Assembly: GCF_009765995.1 (NCBI RefSeq)
Contig: NZ_LMUI01000011.1
Span: 448,824-512,823, forward strand
Direction: 5' to 3'
DNA from: Methylocapsa sp. S129
GTDB lineage: Bacteria > Pseudomonadota > Alphaproteobacteria > Rhizobiales > Beijerinckiaceae
DNA: 64,000 nt
Shown here: positions 55,005 to 63,648 of the stretch, piece by piece
Numbering within the stretch: the stretch's first letter is position 1
How the letters are laid out: each line of letters opens with the position of its first letter
Made by a program: the position numbers and the translations under genes
Notes under the pieces: generated by a model
The model's input: only the letters and a program-made list of their open reading frames with translations
The model's database searches: none
Told to the model about the DNA's origin: nothing

Positions 55005-55325
55005 TGCCCATCAAGGATCGTAGACGCTAGCCTCACCGAGTCAATCGACACGACCACGCCGCAAGAAGTCCTGATCTTTCCGCTCGCCGAGTTCGAGCGC
55101 GCCCTCATTCGAGAGCGGACGCGCGCGGGCCTCAAGTCGGCAAAGCTTATGGGCCGTACGGGCGGCAGACCGCCGAAGCTGACCGAGGACGATCTCGACA
55201 TAGCGAGGACGTTGCTCGCCAATCCCGACATTACCGGTGCTGACGTGGCCGACCGGCTCGGCGTGTCGCCAGCGACCCTGTACCGATATTTGCCCGCCGC
55301 GCGGGCGGCGCATAGCCCGTCGTAA
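55005..55325 (+). pseudogene. C-terminal remnant of a serine recombinase (Tn3-type resolvase/invertase)
   Basis: From an in-frame stop at 55002 the frame reads SLTESIDTTTPQEVLIFPLA then EFERALIRERTRAGLKSAK, the resolvase E-helix region, and a C-terminal helix-turn-helix 'ITGADVADRLGVSPATLYRY'. The catalytic N-terminal domain is absent, and relative to the family consensus a few codons are missing before LAEFER. It is a dead relic of an integrated element. Confidence 0.85.
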
Positions 55326-55341
55326 TCCGTAATCCCCTGAT

Positions 55342-56379
55342 TTATTTCGATGGCTTTGACGGGGCCGCAGCGAGTGCCGCCTTGGCTTCGGCGAGATTTT
55401 TGCTCGCTTCGGGATAATTCGCCCTAATCGCCAGCGCCGCTTGGTAGTCTTTAATCGCAAAGGCAAAGTCGCCGCGCTGCCTAAAATAATTGCCGCGCTC
55501 GACATATCCGCCGGCATATTTCGGATCGAGCAGAATCGCATCGTTGAGTTCCGCGATAGCGCCGGCGAAGTCGCCCTTTTCAAGGAGCGCGCTGCCGCGA
55601 TGGCTATGGGCGGTCGCATCGTTCGGGTCACGCCTGATCGCCTCGTCAAGATCGACGATCGCACGATCGGGATCGTGGCGCCGGGCATAGGCAAATCCAC
55701 GGCCGCTATATGCGGCTTGGTAGTGCGGAATGCGCCGGATCGTCTCGCTGAAGTCCGCGATGGCGCGGTCATAATCTCCCATGTCGTTGTAGGCCATCCC
55801 GCGATCGCTGTACTGGGACGACGCGCCGTCGGGAATCAGCCGGAGAACCTCGCTATAGTCGGCGACAGCTCGATCGGGATCGCCCTTATGGCGGTAGACG
55901 TCGCCGCGGTTGCCGTAGAAAATCACGGACTTCGGAACGAGCCGGATCGCTTCGTTTAAGTCGGCGATGGCCCGGTCGAAATCCCCCTTTTGGTCGTAGG
56001 CCATCGCGCGATTGTTGATGGCATCCGAGTCGCTGGGAACCGGTCGGATCGCTTCGTCGTAGTCGGCGATCGCCCGATCGAGGTCGCCCTTGCGCCGGTA
56101 GGATTCGCCACGGAGGTTATAGGCGGCGGCGTATTTTGGATCGAGCCGAATGGCCTGGTCATAGTCGGCGATAGCCCGGTCGAATTGCTTCATGAAGTCA
56201 TATACCCTGCCACGATTCACGTAGGCGCTGGCATGGTTCGGATAGTCCCGGATCTCCTGGCTGTATTGGTCGATCCTGCCGTCGGGGCGTCGGGCGGTTG
56301 CATCTTCGAGAAGTTGATTGAAAACATAGGCCATCGCCACGATTGCGATCACCACGACTCCGGCGATGACGAGAAGCAC
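55342..56379 (-). CDS. membrane-anchored tetratricopeptide repeat protein
   Basis: 345 residues. One N-terminal TM helix ('LLVIAGVVVIAIVAMAYVFN') then about eight TPR units with near-identical phase ('FDRAIADYDQAIRLDPKYAA', 'LDRAIADYDEAIRPVPSDSD', 'YDRAIADFSETIRRIPHYQA'). The repeats face the periplasm or cytoplasm as a protein-binding scaffold; partners are unknown. GTG 56379 is the only usable start. It converges on the resolvase relic. Confidence 0.88.
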   Translation of the reverse strand: MLLVIAGVVVIAIVAMAYVFNQLLEDATARRPDGRIDQYSQEIRDYPNHASAYVNRGRVYDFMKQFDRAIADYDQAIRLDPKYAAAYNLRGESYRRKGDLDRAIADYDEAIRPVPSDSDAINNRAMAYDQKGDFDRAIADLNEAIRLVPKSVIFYGNRGDVYRHKGDPDRAVADYSEVLRLIPDGASSQYSDRGMAYNDMGDYDRAIADFSETIRRIPHYQAAYSGRGFAYARRHDPDRAIVDLDEAIRRDPNDATAHSHRGSALLEKGDFAGAIAELNDAILLDPKYAGGYVERGNYFRQRGDFAFAIKDYQAALAIRANYPEASKNLAEAKAALAAAPSKPSK

Positions 56380-56917
56380 TTTGCGGATGTCATGTCCTTC
56401 CGCTGGATAGGAACGTCATCTGACCCCGTTTGGTGAGACGATCGCCAAGGCGAGATTTGCGTTGCCGCGCCGTCAGTTCGCCCCGGGCAGAGGGGCCTTG
56501 TTAAGTTGATATACAGCCAATCGACGCCTGCGCGATATATGGCGAAACGCCCGACTGCTAGATCGCCGAACGTCAATTCCCAAGAAACATGTTTCTGCCG
56601 GCAATTGTTAGCGGTAGACGTTCAGCAAACGGGTGCCGGAATTTCGGCTTTCCACCCATCTCCTGTTCGCAATGTCCGCTGCTCGTCCTGACGGCGGGCG
56701 CTTCTTAAAACCCCGTCGATTTTGACTTCGCCCGTGCAAGCGCCGATAGAGACCGCGGCTTTCGCCGTCGAAACCACATCGCAACCATTGCAGCGCTGGC
56801 GCCGGTTGGGTCGCTTTGGCGCCGCGGTTCCCCCCGGCGCCAAAGCCGCCACGCACCGCCGTCACGGCTAACAGCGCGGCTCTTGGATAGCGTCAGTCGA
56901 TAGCGACGACGTCGGCG
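56380..56917. other. interval without a convincing gene
   Basis: 538 bp. A minus-strand frame (56622-56852) with 'AAVSIGACTGEVKIDGVLR' is open but lacks a ribosome site; it contains the second copy of the 24-bp repeat. Nothing else is recognisable. Confidence 0.4.
56730..56753. repeat. 24-bp direct repeat, copy 2
   Basis: Matches 54908-54931 at 23 of 24 bases. The two copies flank the resolvase relic and TPR gene. Confidence 0.7.
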
Positions 56918-57103
56918 TCAGTGGTGCCAATGATGCCAGTGATGCCAGTGGTGCCAGTGATGCCAGTGATGCCAGTGGTGCCAGTGATGCCAGTGGTGCC
57001 AGTGATGCCAATGGTGCCAATGATGCCAATGCGCTTCGGCGACCGTTGGCAGGAGGGCGACGCCGACAAGAATCGCCGCCGCATACAGAAGGGTCTTGAT
57101 CAT
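56918..57103 (-). CDS. secreted His-Trp-His repeat protein
   Basis: 61 residues from ATG 57103 (an in-frame ATG at 57136 adds 11 residues before the signal). Signal peptide '[20 protein letters not shown]' to AEA, then the whole mature chain is twelve tandem HWH units plus a final His. The DNA (56921-57031) is a 9-bp tandem repeat whose His codons vary between CAT and CAC. The mature peptide is two-thirds His and one-third Trp, so metal or heme binding is the obvious guess. No domain family is recognised. Confidence 0.7.
   Translation of the reverse strand: MIKTLLYAAAILVGVALLPTVAEAHWHHWHHWHHWHHWHHWHHWHHWHHWHHWHHWHHWHH
56921..57031. repeat. 9-bp tandem repeat (about 12 copies)
   Basis: Unit GTGATGCCA with variants GTGGTGCCA and ATGATGCCA on the plus strand; some units are grouped in 27-bp blocks. 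All six frames are open because the unit has no stop, so antisense frames here are artefacts. The minus-strand frame with a signal peptide is the gene. Confidence 0.9.
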
Positions 57104-57306
57104 CGAAAAAAGCCCCCAACTTGCAGAAAGCCCCATGAGCGGAGCCCACCATCGAAAGTACCGGCGATTCGATGAACCCTGGATGAACTGCCTGCGCCCG
57201 CCCGGTCTCGCGTCGGATGGCGCGTGGTCGGAGAGCCATCGGTTGCAACCTTTTGGCCTGCTTTGTGTTTTAGCGATGATCGCAAGCGCGAGGGACCTTT
57301 TAGCCT

Positions 57307-57543
57307 ATGACCTGGTCTCGCAGGCTTCCCAAGCCTATTTACCTCAACGACGGTCGCACGATCGCGACCTTGGCCCAGGCGCGCGACGCCATGCTCGCGC
57401 TTTCCCGGCTTGACCAGACCAACCCGCATTGGCGGCGCGCCGCTGAGCTGCTGATGGAGGCGGCCTATCGCAGCCGGCAGGATCCGATCGTCGACGCCGG
57501 CGCGGAATTGTCGCGGGCCTTGAAGGCTGATGGCTTGATGTGA
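57307..57543 (+). CDS. conserved small hypothetical protein (78 residues)
   Basis: Soluble and helical: 'MTWSRRLPKPIYLNDGRTIA', 'AQARDAMLALSRLDQTNPHW', 'AAELLMEAAYRSRQDPIVDA'. Short proteins opening MTWSRRLPKPI are, from memory, common in Rhizobiales, usually of unknown role. Codon use is normal. Confidence 0.7.
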   Translation: MTWSRRLPKPIYLNDGRTIATLAQARDAMLALSRLDQTNPHWRRAAELLMEAAYRSRQDPIVDAGAELSRALKADGLM

Positions 57544-57755
57544 TCGCAGGTTGGCGGCGCGTCGACATTGGCTTTATCGGCCTCGCGGCTTGAGCCCCTT
57601 GGTCACGAATTTGCGATCAACGCGTCCTGCGGCCGCTCCGTCGCCCGGATGGGCCCACGATAGACCGTAAGCTCACCTCGTCGGGCGTGGTCGCCCGTCG
57701 CGCAGTCAACCCGCGACGCGGTCGAGTGCCTGTCGCGCTAATCAGGAGGAATATC

Positions 57756-58028
57756 ATGTCATTGCGAAGCCTTGCGAACTACTCAATCGCCGCCCTCGGC
57801 GGCGCCACGATGCTTGCACTCTCTTTGAGCCCCGCGTCGGCCTTCACGCTTTCGGGTCCTTCCCTGGAACAGCCCGTCGTTTCCGCGCAGATCGACAAGG
57901 TCTGGTGGCACCATGGTTGGGGCGGCGGTTGGGGTTGGCATCATCATGGGTGGGGTTGGGGCGGCGGCTACGGGGACGGACCCCATTGCTGGCGCGGCTA
58001 TTGGGGCCACCTCCACTGCAATTATTGA
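57756..58028 (+). CDS. small secreted Trp/His/Gly-rich protein
   Basis: 90 residues. ATG 57756 has AGGAGGA five bases upstream. Signal 'SIAALGGATMLALSLSPASA' then 'FTLSGPSLEQPVVSAQIDKV' and a low-complexity tail 'WWHHGWGGGWGWHHHGWGWG', ending with two Cys-His pairs ('GPHCWRGYWGHLHCNY'). The pattern (Trp, His, Cys) suggests metal binding; relatives with 'IDKVWW' occur in Rhizobiales as hypothetical proteins. It ends before a terminator. Confidence 0.78.
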   Translation: MSLRSLANYSIAALGGATMLALSLSPASAFTLSGPSLEQPVVSAQIDKVWWHHGWGGGWGWHHHGWGWGGGYGDGPHCWRGYWGHLHCNY

Positions 58029-58082
58029 AGGTGGGATCGCGGCCGCGTCAGGCGGTCCGACCACAGGGTTCAATCAACCAAT

Positions 58083-58115
58083 GGCCGCCGGCGTAATCTC
58101 CGGCGGCCGTATTCT
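58083..58115 (+). terminator. terminator after the Trp/His-rich gene
   Basis: Perfect 9-bp stem GGCCGCCGG/CCGGCGGCC (58083-58091, 58100-58108), followed by GTATTCTTT. The T-tract is interrupted. Confidence 0.6.
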
Positions 58116-58294
58116 TTCTGCTGACGGGGCTTCGCAGCCTGGGCTTCGGCAAATCTTAATGGTCGATTCTGCAATATAAATAGCACAGATGCGGCTTTGA
58201 TATTGCGTTTACGCAAAGATAGGGAGATGGCGGCTGAGGCAATGTCGCCTATCTGAGATCGCGCGGGCAGAAGTGACCCGCCGGAGGGCAGACA

Positions 58295-59227
58295 ATGCGT
58301 CAGAACGGCATCCATCACGTCACCGCCATTGCGGGGCCGGCGCGTCGCAATGTGGATTTCTACACGCGCATCCTTGGGCTTCGCCTCATCAAGAAGACCG
58401 TCAATTTCGACGACCCCGAGACCTATCATCTCTATTACGGCGACGAGGCGGGGCAGCCAGGGACGGTTCTGACTTTCTTTCCATGGGCGCAGGCGACGCC
58501 CGGCCGGCTTGGCGTCGGCGAGGCGCAAGAGACGGTCTTTCGCGTGCCCGAAGGCGCGATCGGCTATTGGACGCATCGTTTTGTCGAAAAGGGCGTGTCC
58601 CATCAGGCGCTGGCGAAACGCTTCGGCGAGACCGTCCTTGCGTTCAAGGACAGTGATGGCATGAGGCTCGCGCTTGTGGCGACGCCGGGTGGCGGGAGCG
58701 AGCCGGCCTGGAGCCATGGGGATATCCCGCTCGACGCCGCGATCCGGGGTTTCCATAGCGTCAGCCTGCTGCTGGAGGACGCCGCGCCCACGGGCGCCAT
58801 CCTCAGCGATGTGCTCGGCTTTGTGGAAATTGCACGCGAGGGCGGGTTGATCCGCTACAAAGCAGGCGAAACGGCGATCGGCGGCATTGTCGACTTGCGC
58901 GCGGCGGGCGGCTTTTTGCCGGGTCGACAGGGCGCGGGTTCGGTCCATCATATCGCGTTCCGCGCGCCCGACGATGCGGCGCAGGCCGCGATGGTCTGCA
59001 AGCTCGCCGAAAATCATCGGATCCGGACGACGGAACAGAAGGACCGCAATTATTTTCGCTCCGTCTATTTCCGCGAACCTGGCCATGTTCTGTTCGAGAT
59101 CGCGACCGACATTCCCGGCTTTGCCGCTGATGAGCCGCTGGCCACGCTCGGCCAGGATCTGAAGCTGCCGCAATTCCTCGAGCCGCGCCGAAAGGATATC
59201 GAGGCGGTGCTTCCAGCGCTCGCCTGA
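58295..59227 (+). CDS. VOC-family ring-cleaving dioxygenase (MhqO-like)
   Basis: 310 residues with two vicinal-oxygen-chelate halves. Metal ligands are seen in 'NGIHHVTAIAGPARRNVDFY' (His), 'GSVHHIAFRAPDDAAQAAMV' (His) and 'FREPGHVLFEIATDIPGF' (Glu). The family (MhqO/LinE/PcpA-like) opens hydroquinone-type rings; in Bacillus it defends against quinones. An MhqD-like hydrolase follows 82 bp later, as in mhq systems. Confidence 0.9.
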   Translation: MRQNGIHHVTAIAGPARRNVDFYTRILGLRLIKKTVNFDDPETYHLYYGDEAGQPGTVLTFFPWAQATPGRLGVGEAQETVFRVPEGAIGYWTHRFVEKGVSHQALAKRFGETVLAFKDSDGMRLALVATPGGGSEPAWSHGDIPLDAAIRGFHSVSLLLEDAAPTGAILSDVLGFVEIAREGGLIRYKAGETAIGGIVDLRAAGGFLPGRQGAGSVHHIAFRAPDDAAQAAMVCKLAENHRIRTTEQKDRNYFRSVYFREPGHVLFEIATDIPGFAADEPLATLGQDLKLPQFLEPRRKDIEAVLPALA

Positions 59228-59309
59228 ACAGGGCAATGGCCTTCTGCGCCGATGGACGCCTCCATCGGCGCCGCTCGTCATTCATCCCATCCTACGCGAA
59301 AGGTCCGCT

Positions 59310-59930
59310 ATGACCCAGACCCCGCCGCTTTCCTTCGTGCATCGCTTCGAGCCGGGGTCGGATCCAACGAGGCCGCCCATTCTTCTCCTGCATGGGACCG
59401 GCGGCGACGAGAATGATCTGCTGCCGCTCGGCCGCCTGATCGCGCCAGGCTCGGCCTTGCTGTCGCCGCGCGGCCAGGTTCTTGAGCGCGGCATGCCGCG
59501 CTTTTTCCGTAGGCTGTCGGAGGGCGTTTTCGATGAGGACGACATTCGCCGGCGCGCCGGCGAACTGGCCGATTTCATCGTCGAGGCGCGCAAAGCCTAT
59601 CGCTTGGCCGCGCCAATCGCGGTCGGCTTCTCGAACGGCGCCAATATCGCCGCCGCTGTGCTTCTGCTTCGCCCGGAGGCGCTTGACGGCGCTGTCCTGC
59701 TCCGCGCCATGGCGCCGTTCCGCGACCCGTCCAAAGTCGATCTGACCGGCAAACCCGTCTTGCTGATTTCGGGTGCGAGCGATCCGATAGCGCCGGCCGA
59801 GACCGTTGCGCGCCTTGTCGCGGCGCTGAGCGGCGCCGGCGCCGCCGTCAGGCGCGAGATATTGCCAAGCGGGCACCAATTGACCGAGATGGATGTGGCG
59901 CTCGCCAAAGACTGGCTCGCGCGGCTCTGA
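59310..59930 (+). CDS. alpha/beta hydrolase, phospholipase/carboxylesterase type (MhqD-like)
   Basis: 206 residues: oxyanion strand 'PILLLHGTGGDENDLLPLGR', nucleophile 'IAVGFSNGANIAAAVLL' (GxSxG), Asp in 'LLISGASDPIAPAETVARLV' and His in 'ILPSGHQLTEMDVALAKDWL'. Complete catalytic triad. Its pairing with an MhqO-like dioxygenase suggests handling of quinone-derived esters or lactones. Confidence 0.9.
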   Translation: MTQTPPLSFVHRFEPGSDPTRPPILLLHGTGGDENDLLPLGRLIAPGSALLSPRGQVLERGMPRFFRRLSEGVFDEDDIRRRAGELADFIVEARKAYRLAAPIAVGFSNGANIAAAVLLLRPEALDGAVLLRAMAPFRDPSKVDLTGKPVLLISGASDPIAPAETVARLVAALSGAGAAVRREILPSGHQLTEMDVALAKDWLARL

Positions 59931-60022
59931 CGCGCGGCGAAACCGCTAGGCGTAGCGCGGCGGAACCTCCGCCGCCCGGCGGCGTTAAAGACTGTTTCCC
60001 TTTCGCTGTGTGAGGAGCGTCA

Positions 60023-60256
60023 ATGAGCGGAATTGATGACAAGGATCGGTTGATTTTCGCGCTTTGCGCGCTCCTGCGCGCCGAACGCGAGACGCGCGCG
60101 GCGTTCGAGACGGCGCTCGCCAATGGCGGCGTTTCGGTCGACGCTCTGCGCGCCATCCTGTCCGACCCCGTCGCCGTTGTCGCCAAGGACGATCTGCGTC
60201 ACGCGGAAGAGCTGGTTGGCAGCGTCCGGCGCGCCGCCGGCCGCGAGGCGGCGTGA
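60023..60256 (+). CDS. small hypothetical protein coupled to ku
   Basis: 77 residues. ATG 60023 has GAGGAG five bases upstream. Helical and charged ('DKDRLIFALCALLRAERETR', 'ALRAILSDPVAVVAKDDLRH'). Its stop codon shares a base with the ku start (TGATG), so translation is coupled. A role in end joining is inferred only from position. Confidence 0.65.
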   Translation: MSGIDDKDRLIFALCALLRAERETRAAFETALANGGVSVDALRAILSDPVAVVAKDDLRHAEELVGSVRRAAGREAA

Positions 60257-61119
60257 TGGCGCCGCGTCCGGTCTGGAAAGGCTATTTGCGGCTGTCGCTC
60301 GTCTCCTGCGCGGTCGAGCTTTCGAACGCCACCGACCATAGCGAGAAAGTGTCGTTCCGCACGCTCAACCGCAAGACCGGTAACACGGTGCGCCGGCAAT
60401 ATGTCGATGGGGTCTCGGGTAAGCCGGTCGCCGACGCCGATGAGGTGAAGGGCTACGAGATCGGCAAGGACGAATATCTTCTCGTCGAGGATTCCGAGAT
60501 CGACGCGGTCCAGATCGAATCCTCGCACATGCTGAATATCGAGAGCTTTGTCGATCGCGCTTCGATCGCGCAAATCTATTTCGATACGCCCTATTATCTC
60601 GCGCCCGCCGACAAGGTCTCGGAGGAGGCGTTCGCCGTCTTGCGCGAGGCGATGATCCGCAAGAAAATGGCGGGGATCGCGCGCATTGTCCTCTATCGCC
60701 GCGAGCGGCCTGTCATGATCGAGCCTTTCGACAAGGGCCTGTTGTTGACGACGCTGCGCTACGACGCCAATGTGAGAAAGCCGGGCGACGCCTTCGGCGA
60801 CCTCGCCAAGGTCAAGATCGACGCCGAAATGATCGGTCTGGCCTCTCACATCATCGACCAGAAGAAAGCGAAGTTCGATCCGTCAAAATTCGAGGATCGT
60901 TATGAGAACGCCTTGCTGGACGTGATCCGCGCCAAGCAGGCGGGCAAGAAGCCGCCTAAAGCCCATTCGGTCGAGAAGCCGACCAATGTCGTCAATCTTT
61001 TCGACGCACTGAAAAAGAGCCTTGCCGCCGACGGCGGCAAGAAGCGAGCCGCGCCGGCAAGGCGCAAAGCCGCCACGCTGGCCGCGCGGCGTCCGGCGAA
61101 AACGCGAAAGTCTGCCTGA
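60256..61119 (+). CDS. ku: non-homologous end joining protein Ku
   Basis: 287 residues. The Ku core begins 'RPVWKGYLRLSLVSCAVELS' and includes 'GYEIGKDEYLLVEDSEID', 'FDTPYYLAPADKVSEEAFAV', 'RPVMIEPFDKGLLLTTLRYD' and 'FEDRYENALLDVIRAKQAG'. A basic Ala/Lys/Arg tail ends the chain. It forms a homodimer ring on double-strand DNA ends and recruits LigD, encoded next. Confidence 0.96.
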   Translation: MAPRPVWKGYLRLSLVSCAVELSNATDHSEKVSFRTLNRKTGNTVRRQYVDGVSGKPVADADEVKGYEIGKDEYLLVEDSEIDAVQIESSHMLNIESFVDRASIAQIYFDTPYYLAPADKVSEEAFAVLREAMIRKKMAGIARIVLYRRERPVMIEPFDKGLLLTTLRYDANVRKPGDAFGDLAKVKIDAEMIGLASHIIDQKKAKFDPSKFEDRYENALLDVIRAKQAGKKPPKAHSVEKPTNVVNLFDALKKSLAADGGKKRAAPARRKAATLAARRPAKTRKSA

Positions 61120-61125
61120 ACAGGG

Positions 61126-63648
61126 GTGAGACGCTTGGCGGAACTCGATCTTTACCACGCGAAACGCGATTTCAGGACGACCAGCGAACCACGCGGCGCG
61201 AAGGCCCGCCATAAGCCGCCGGCGAAAGGCGGCGTGTTCGTCATCCAAAAACACGCCGCGCGGCGGCTCCACTATGACCTGCGCCTGGAGCATGATGGCG
61301 TGCTGTGGAGCTGGGCAGTCACCAGGGGGCCGAGCCTCGATCCCTCGCAAAAGCGGCTCGCCGTCCATGTCGAGGATCATCCGTTCGACTATCGCACTTT
61401 CGAGGGCGTTATTCCCAAAGGGCAATATGGCGGCGGCTCCGTCATCATCTGGGACGAAGGGCGATGGCTGCCGCAGGACGATCCCGCCGCCGCGATGAAA
61501 AAGGGCCACATTTCCTTTGAACTGGAGGGCCGCAAGCTCAGGGGTCTTTGGCATCTGGTCCGCCTCAAGCCGCGCGGCGGCGAGAAGCGCGACAATTGGC
61601 TTTTGATGAAGGCCGATGACGAAGCCGCGCGTCCCGACGAGGATATTCTCGAAACCGAGCCCAATTCCGTAAAGTCGGGTCTCAGCATCGAACAAATCGG
61701 CGCAGGCGAGAAGGCGCTCGCCGCGAGGGGCCGGAGCAAGGCGCCTGTGGCGCCAAAGCAAGCGAGCAAAGCGGCGAAGACGGCGCCGATGCCAGATTTC
61801 GTCGCTCCCTGTCTCGCCACGCTTGCCGCGCATGCGCCCGAGGGCAAGGAATGGCTGCATGAAGTGAAATTCGACGGCTATCGCATCGAGGCGCGCATCG
61901 AGGCGGGCAAGGTCAAGCTGTTTACGCGAACCGGGCTTGATTGGAGCGCGCGTTTCGGCGCGAACGTTCCCAAAGCTCTCGCCGATCTTGCATGCGACAA
62001 TGCGCTGATCGATGGCGAAGTCGTCGTTCTCGCCGACAATGGCGTCTCGTCTTTTTCCGCGCTGCAGGCCGCGCTGTCGGAAGGGCGCACGGCCAATATG
62101 GTCTATTTCGCCTTTGATCTTCTTTACGTCGACGGCGAAGACCTGCGGCGCGAGCCGGCGCTGGCGCGCAAAGAGCGGCTAGAATCCCTGCTACATGCGG
62201 CGGGCGACAAGGGCGCGCTTCGCTACAGCGAGCATTTCGTCGCGCCTGGGGAGACGATGTTGCGGCAGGCCTGCCGCATGGGGTTGGAAGGCGTCGTCTC
62301 CAAACGCGCCGGCGCGCCTTATCATGGCGGCCGCAGCCAGGACTGGATCAAATCGAAATGCACCCAGCGGCAGGAGTTCCTGATCGCCGGCTATGTCGCG
62401 TCGAAGGCTGCCGGGCGCGCTCTCGCTTCGCTCGTGCTCGGCTATCACGATGGCAAGATTCTGAAGGCCGCCGGCCGGGTTGGGACCGGCTTCACCGAAA
62501 AATCCGCCGCCGATCTCATGCGCAAACTCAAGCCGCTCCGGACCAAGGCTTCCGCCTTCGAAGGCGTCGCCGGCAAGGAGAAGGGAATCGTCTGGGTTCG
62601 ACCCGAGCTTGTCGCCGAAATCGAATTTCGCGCCTGGACGGCGGATGGAATCCTCAGGCATGCGTCGTTTCAGGGCCTGCGCGAGGATAAGCCCGCCGCG
62701 GAGGTCGTGGCGGAAAAACCCGCGAAGACGGATGCTCCGCGAAAGGCGAAACGCCGTGCCGACGCGCCCGCCGCTGCGAAGGCCGGGGAAAGCGAGACCG
62801 AGGTGAAGCTCACGCATCCCGACAAGGTTCTGTGGCCCGACGCGGGCGTCACCAAGGCGCAACTCCTCGCCTATTATCAGGCCGTATGGCCGCGGATGCG
62901 TCCGTACGTGATCGAGCGGCCCTTGAGTCTTGTGCGCGCGCCCAATGGCGTGAAGGGTCAGCGCTTCTTTCAAAAACACGCTTCGCCCGGCCTGCATAGC
63001 GCGATCGCCGTCGCGAAAGACGCGGCCGACGGGGAGGACCTGCTTTTCATCCGCGATTTCGACGGAATTGCCGCTCTCGTCCAGCTCGGCGTTGTCGAAA
63101 TTCATATTTGGGGCTGCAAGATCGACGCTATCGAAACGCCCGACCAGATCGTTTTCGATCTCGATCCTGACGAAGGGCTGGCTCTCGAAAAAATCCGCGA
63201 CGCCGCGGTCGCCATTCGCGACCGCCTCAAAGACCTCGGCCTCGAAAGTTTCCCCAAGACATCGGGCGGCAAGGGGTTCCATGTCGTCGCGCCGCTGCAG
63301 CCGAAGGCCGGCTGGGAAAGCGTCAAGAACTTCGCCCATGATTTCGCCAAGGCGATGGAGCAGCAGGCCCCGAAATCCTATACCGCGACTTTGGCGAAAG
63401 CCACGCGCAAGGGCCGCATTTTCATCGATTACCTACGCAACGGCCGCGGCGCGACCGCCGTCGCGCCCTATTCGGCGCGCGCCAACGCCGCCGCCGCGGT
63501 GTCGATGCCGATCTCATGGACGATGGTCGAGCAGGGGGCGGCGCCCGGAGACTTCGATGTCCTCAACGTCCTCTCGGGAAAGAAGGCGATGAAAGACGCC
63601 TGGGCGTCCTATGCAAGCGCCGCGGCTCCGCTGGGCTCGGCCGACTGA
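61126..63648 (+). CDS. ligD: multifunctional DNA ligase D
   Basis: 840 residues with all three modules in Pseudomonas-type order. 3'-phosphoesterase (about 35-160): 'FVIQKHAARRLHYDLRLEHD'. ATP-dependent ligase (about 225-530): active Lys in 'LHEVKFDGYRIEARI', 'IDGEVVVLADNGVSSFSALQ', 'GLEGVVSKRAGAPYHGGRSQ'. Primase-polymerase (about 560-835): 'QIVFDLDPDEGLALEKIRD' (metal Asp pair) and 'FPKTSGGKGFHVVAPL'. With Ku it repairs double-strand breaks without a template. The start may be GTG 61126 or TTG 61135 (MAELDLYHAKRDF), which has the better upstream G-rich site. Confidence 0.96.
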   Translation: MRRLAELDLYHAKRDFRTTSEPRGAKARHKPPAKGGVFVIQKHAARRLHYDLRLEHDGVLWSWAVTRGPSLDPSQKRLAVHVEDHPFDYRTFEGVIPKGQYGGGSVIIWDEGRWLPQDDPAAAMKKGHISFELEGRKLRGLWHLVRLKPRGGEKRDNWLLMKADDEAARPDEDILETEPNSVKSGLSIEQIGAGEKALAARGRSKAPVAPKQASKAAKTAPMPDFVAPCLATLAAHAPEGKEWLHEVKFDGYRIEARIEAGKVKLFTRTGLDWSARFGANVPKALADLACDNALIDGEVVVLADNGVSSFSALQAALSEGRTANMVYFAFDLLYVDGEDLRREPALARKERLESLLHAAGDKGALRYSEHFVAPGETMLRQACRMGLEGVVSKRAGAPYHGGRSQDWIKSKCTQRQEFLIAGYVASKAAGRALASLVLGYHDGKILKAAGRVGTGFTEKSAADLMRKLKPLRTKASAFEGVAGKEKGIVWVRPELVAEIEFRAWTADGILRHASFQGLREDKPAAEVVAEKPAKTDAPRKAKRRADAPAAAKAGESETEVKLTHPDKVLWPDAGVTKAQLLAYYQAVWPRMRPYVIERPLSLVRAPNGVKGQRFFQKHASPGLHSAIAVAKDAADGEDLLFIRDFDGIAALVQLGVVEIHIWGCKIDAIETPDQIVFDLDPDEGLALEKIRDAAVAIRDRLKDLGLESFPKTSGGKGFHVVAPLQPKAGWESVKNFAHDFAKAMEQQAPKSYTATLAKATRKGRIFIDYLRNGRGATAVAPYSARANAAAAVSMPISWTMVEQGAAPGDFDVLNVLSGKKAMKDAWASYASAAAPLGSAD

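Noticed and set aside
56622-56852. 76-codon minus-strand frame with Cys pairs
   Set aside because: No ribosome site or homology; kept only as context for the 24-bp repeat.
56921-57031. Possible CRISPR array
   Set aside because: Units are 9 bp, contiguous and without spacers; no cas genes are present.
56893-57175. Open frames of Ile/Gly/Thr and Met/Pro/Val repeats over the 9-bp repeat
   Set aside because: Other frames of the same stop-free tandem repeat; only the HWH frame has a signal peptide.
57913-58179. 88-codon plus-strand frame overlapping the Trp/His-rich gene
   Set aside because: Out-of-frame reading of Gly/Trp repeats that runs through the terminator; no ribosome site.
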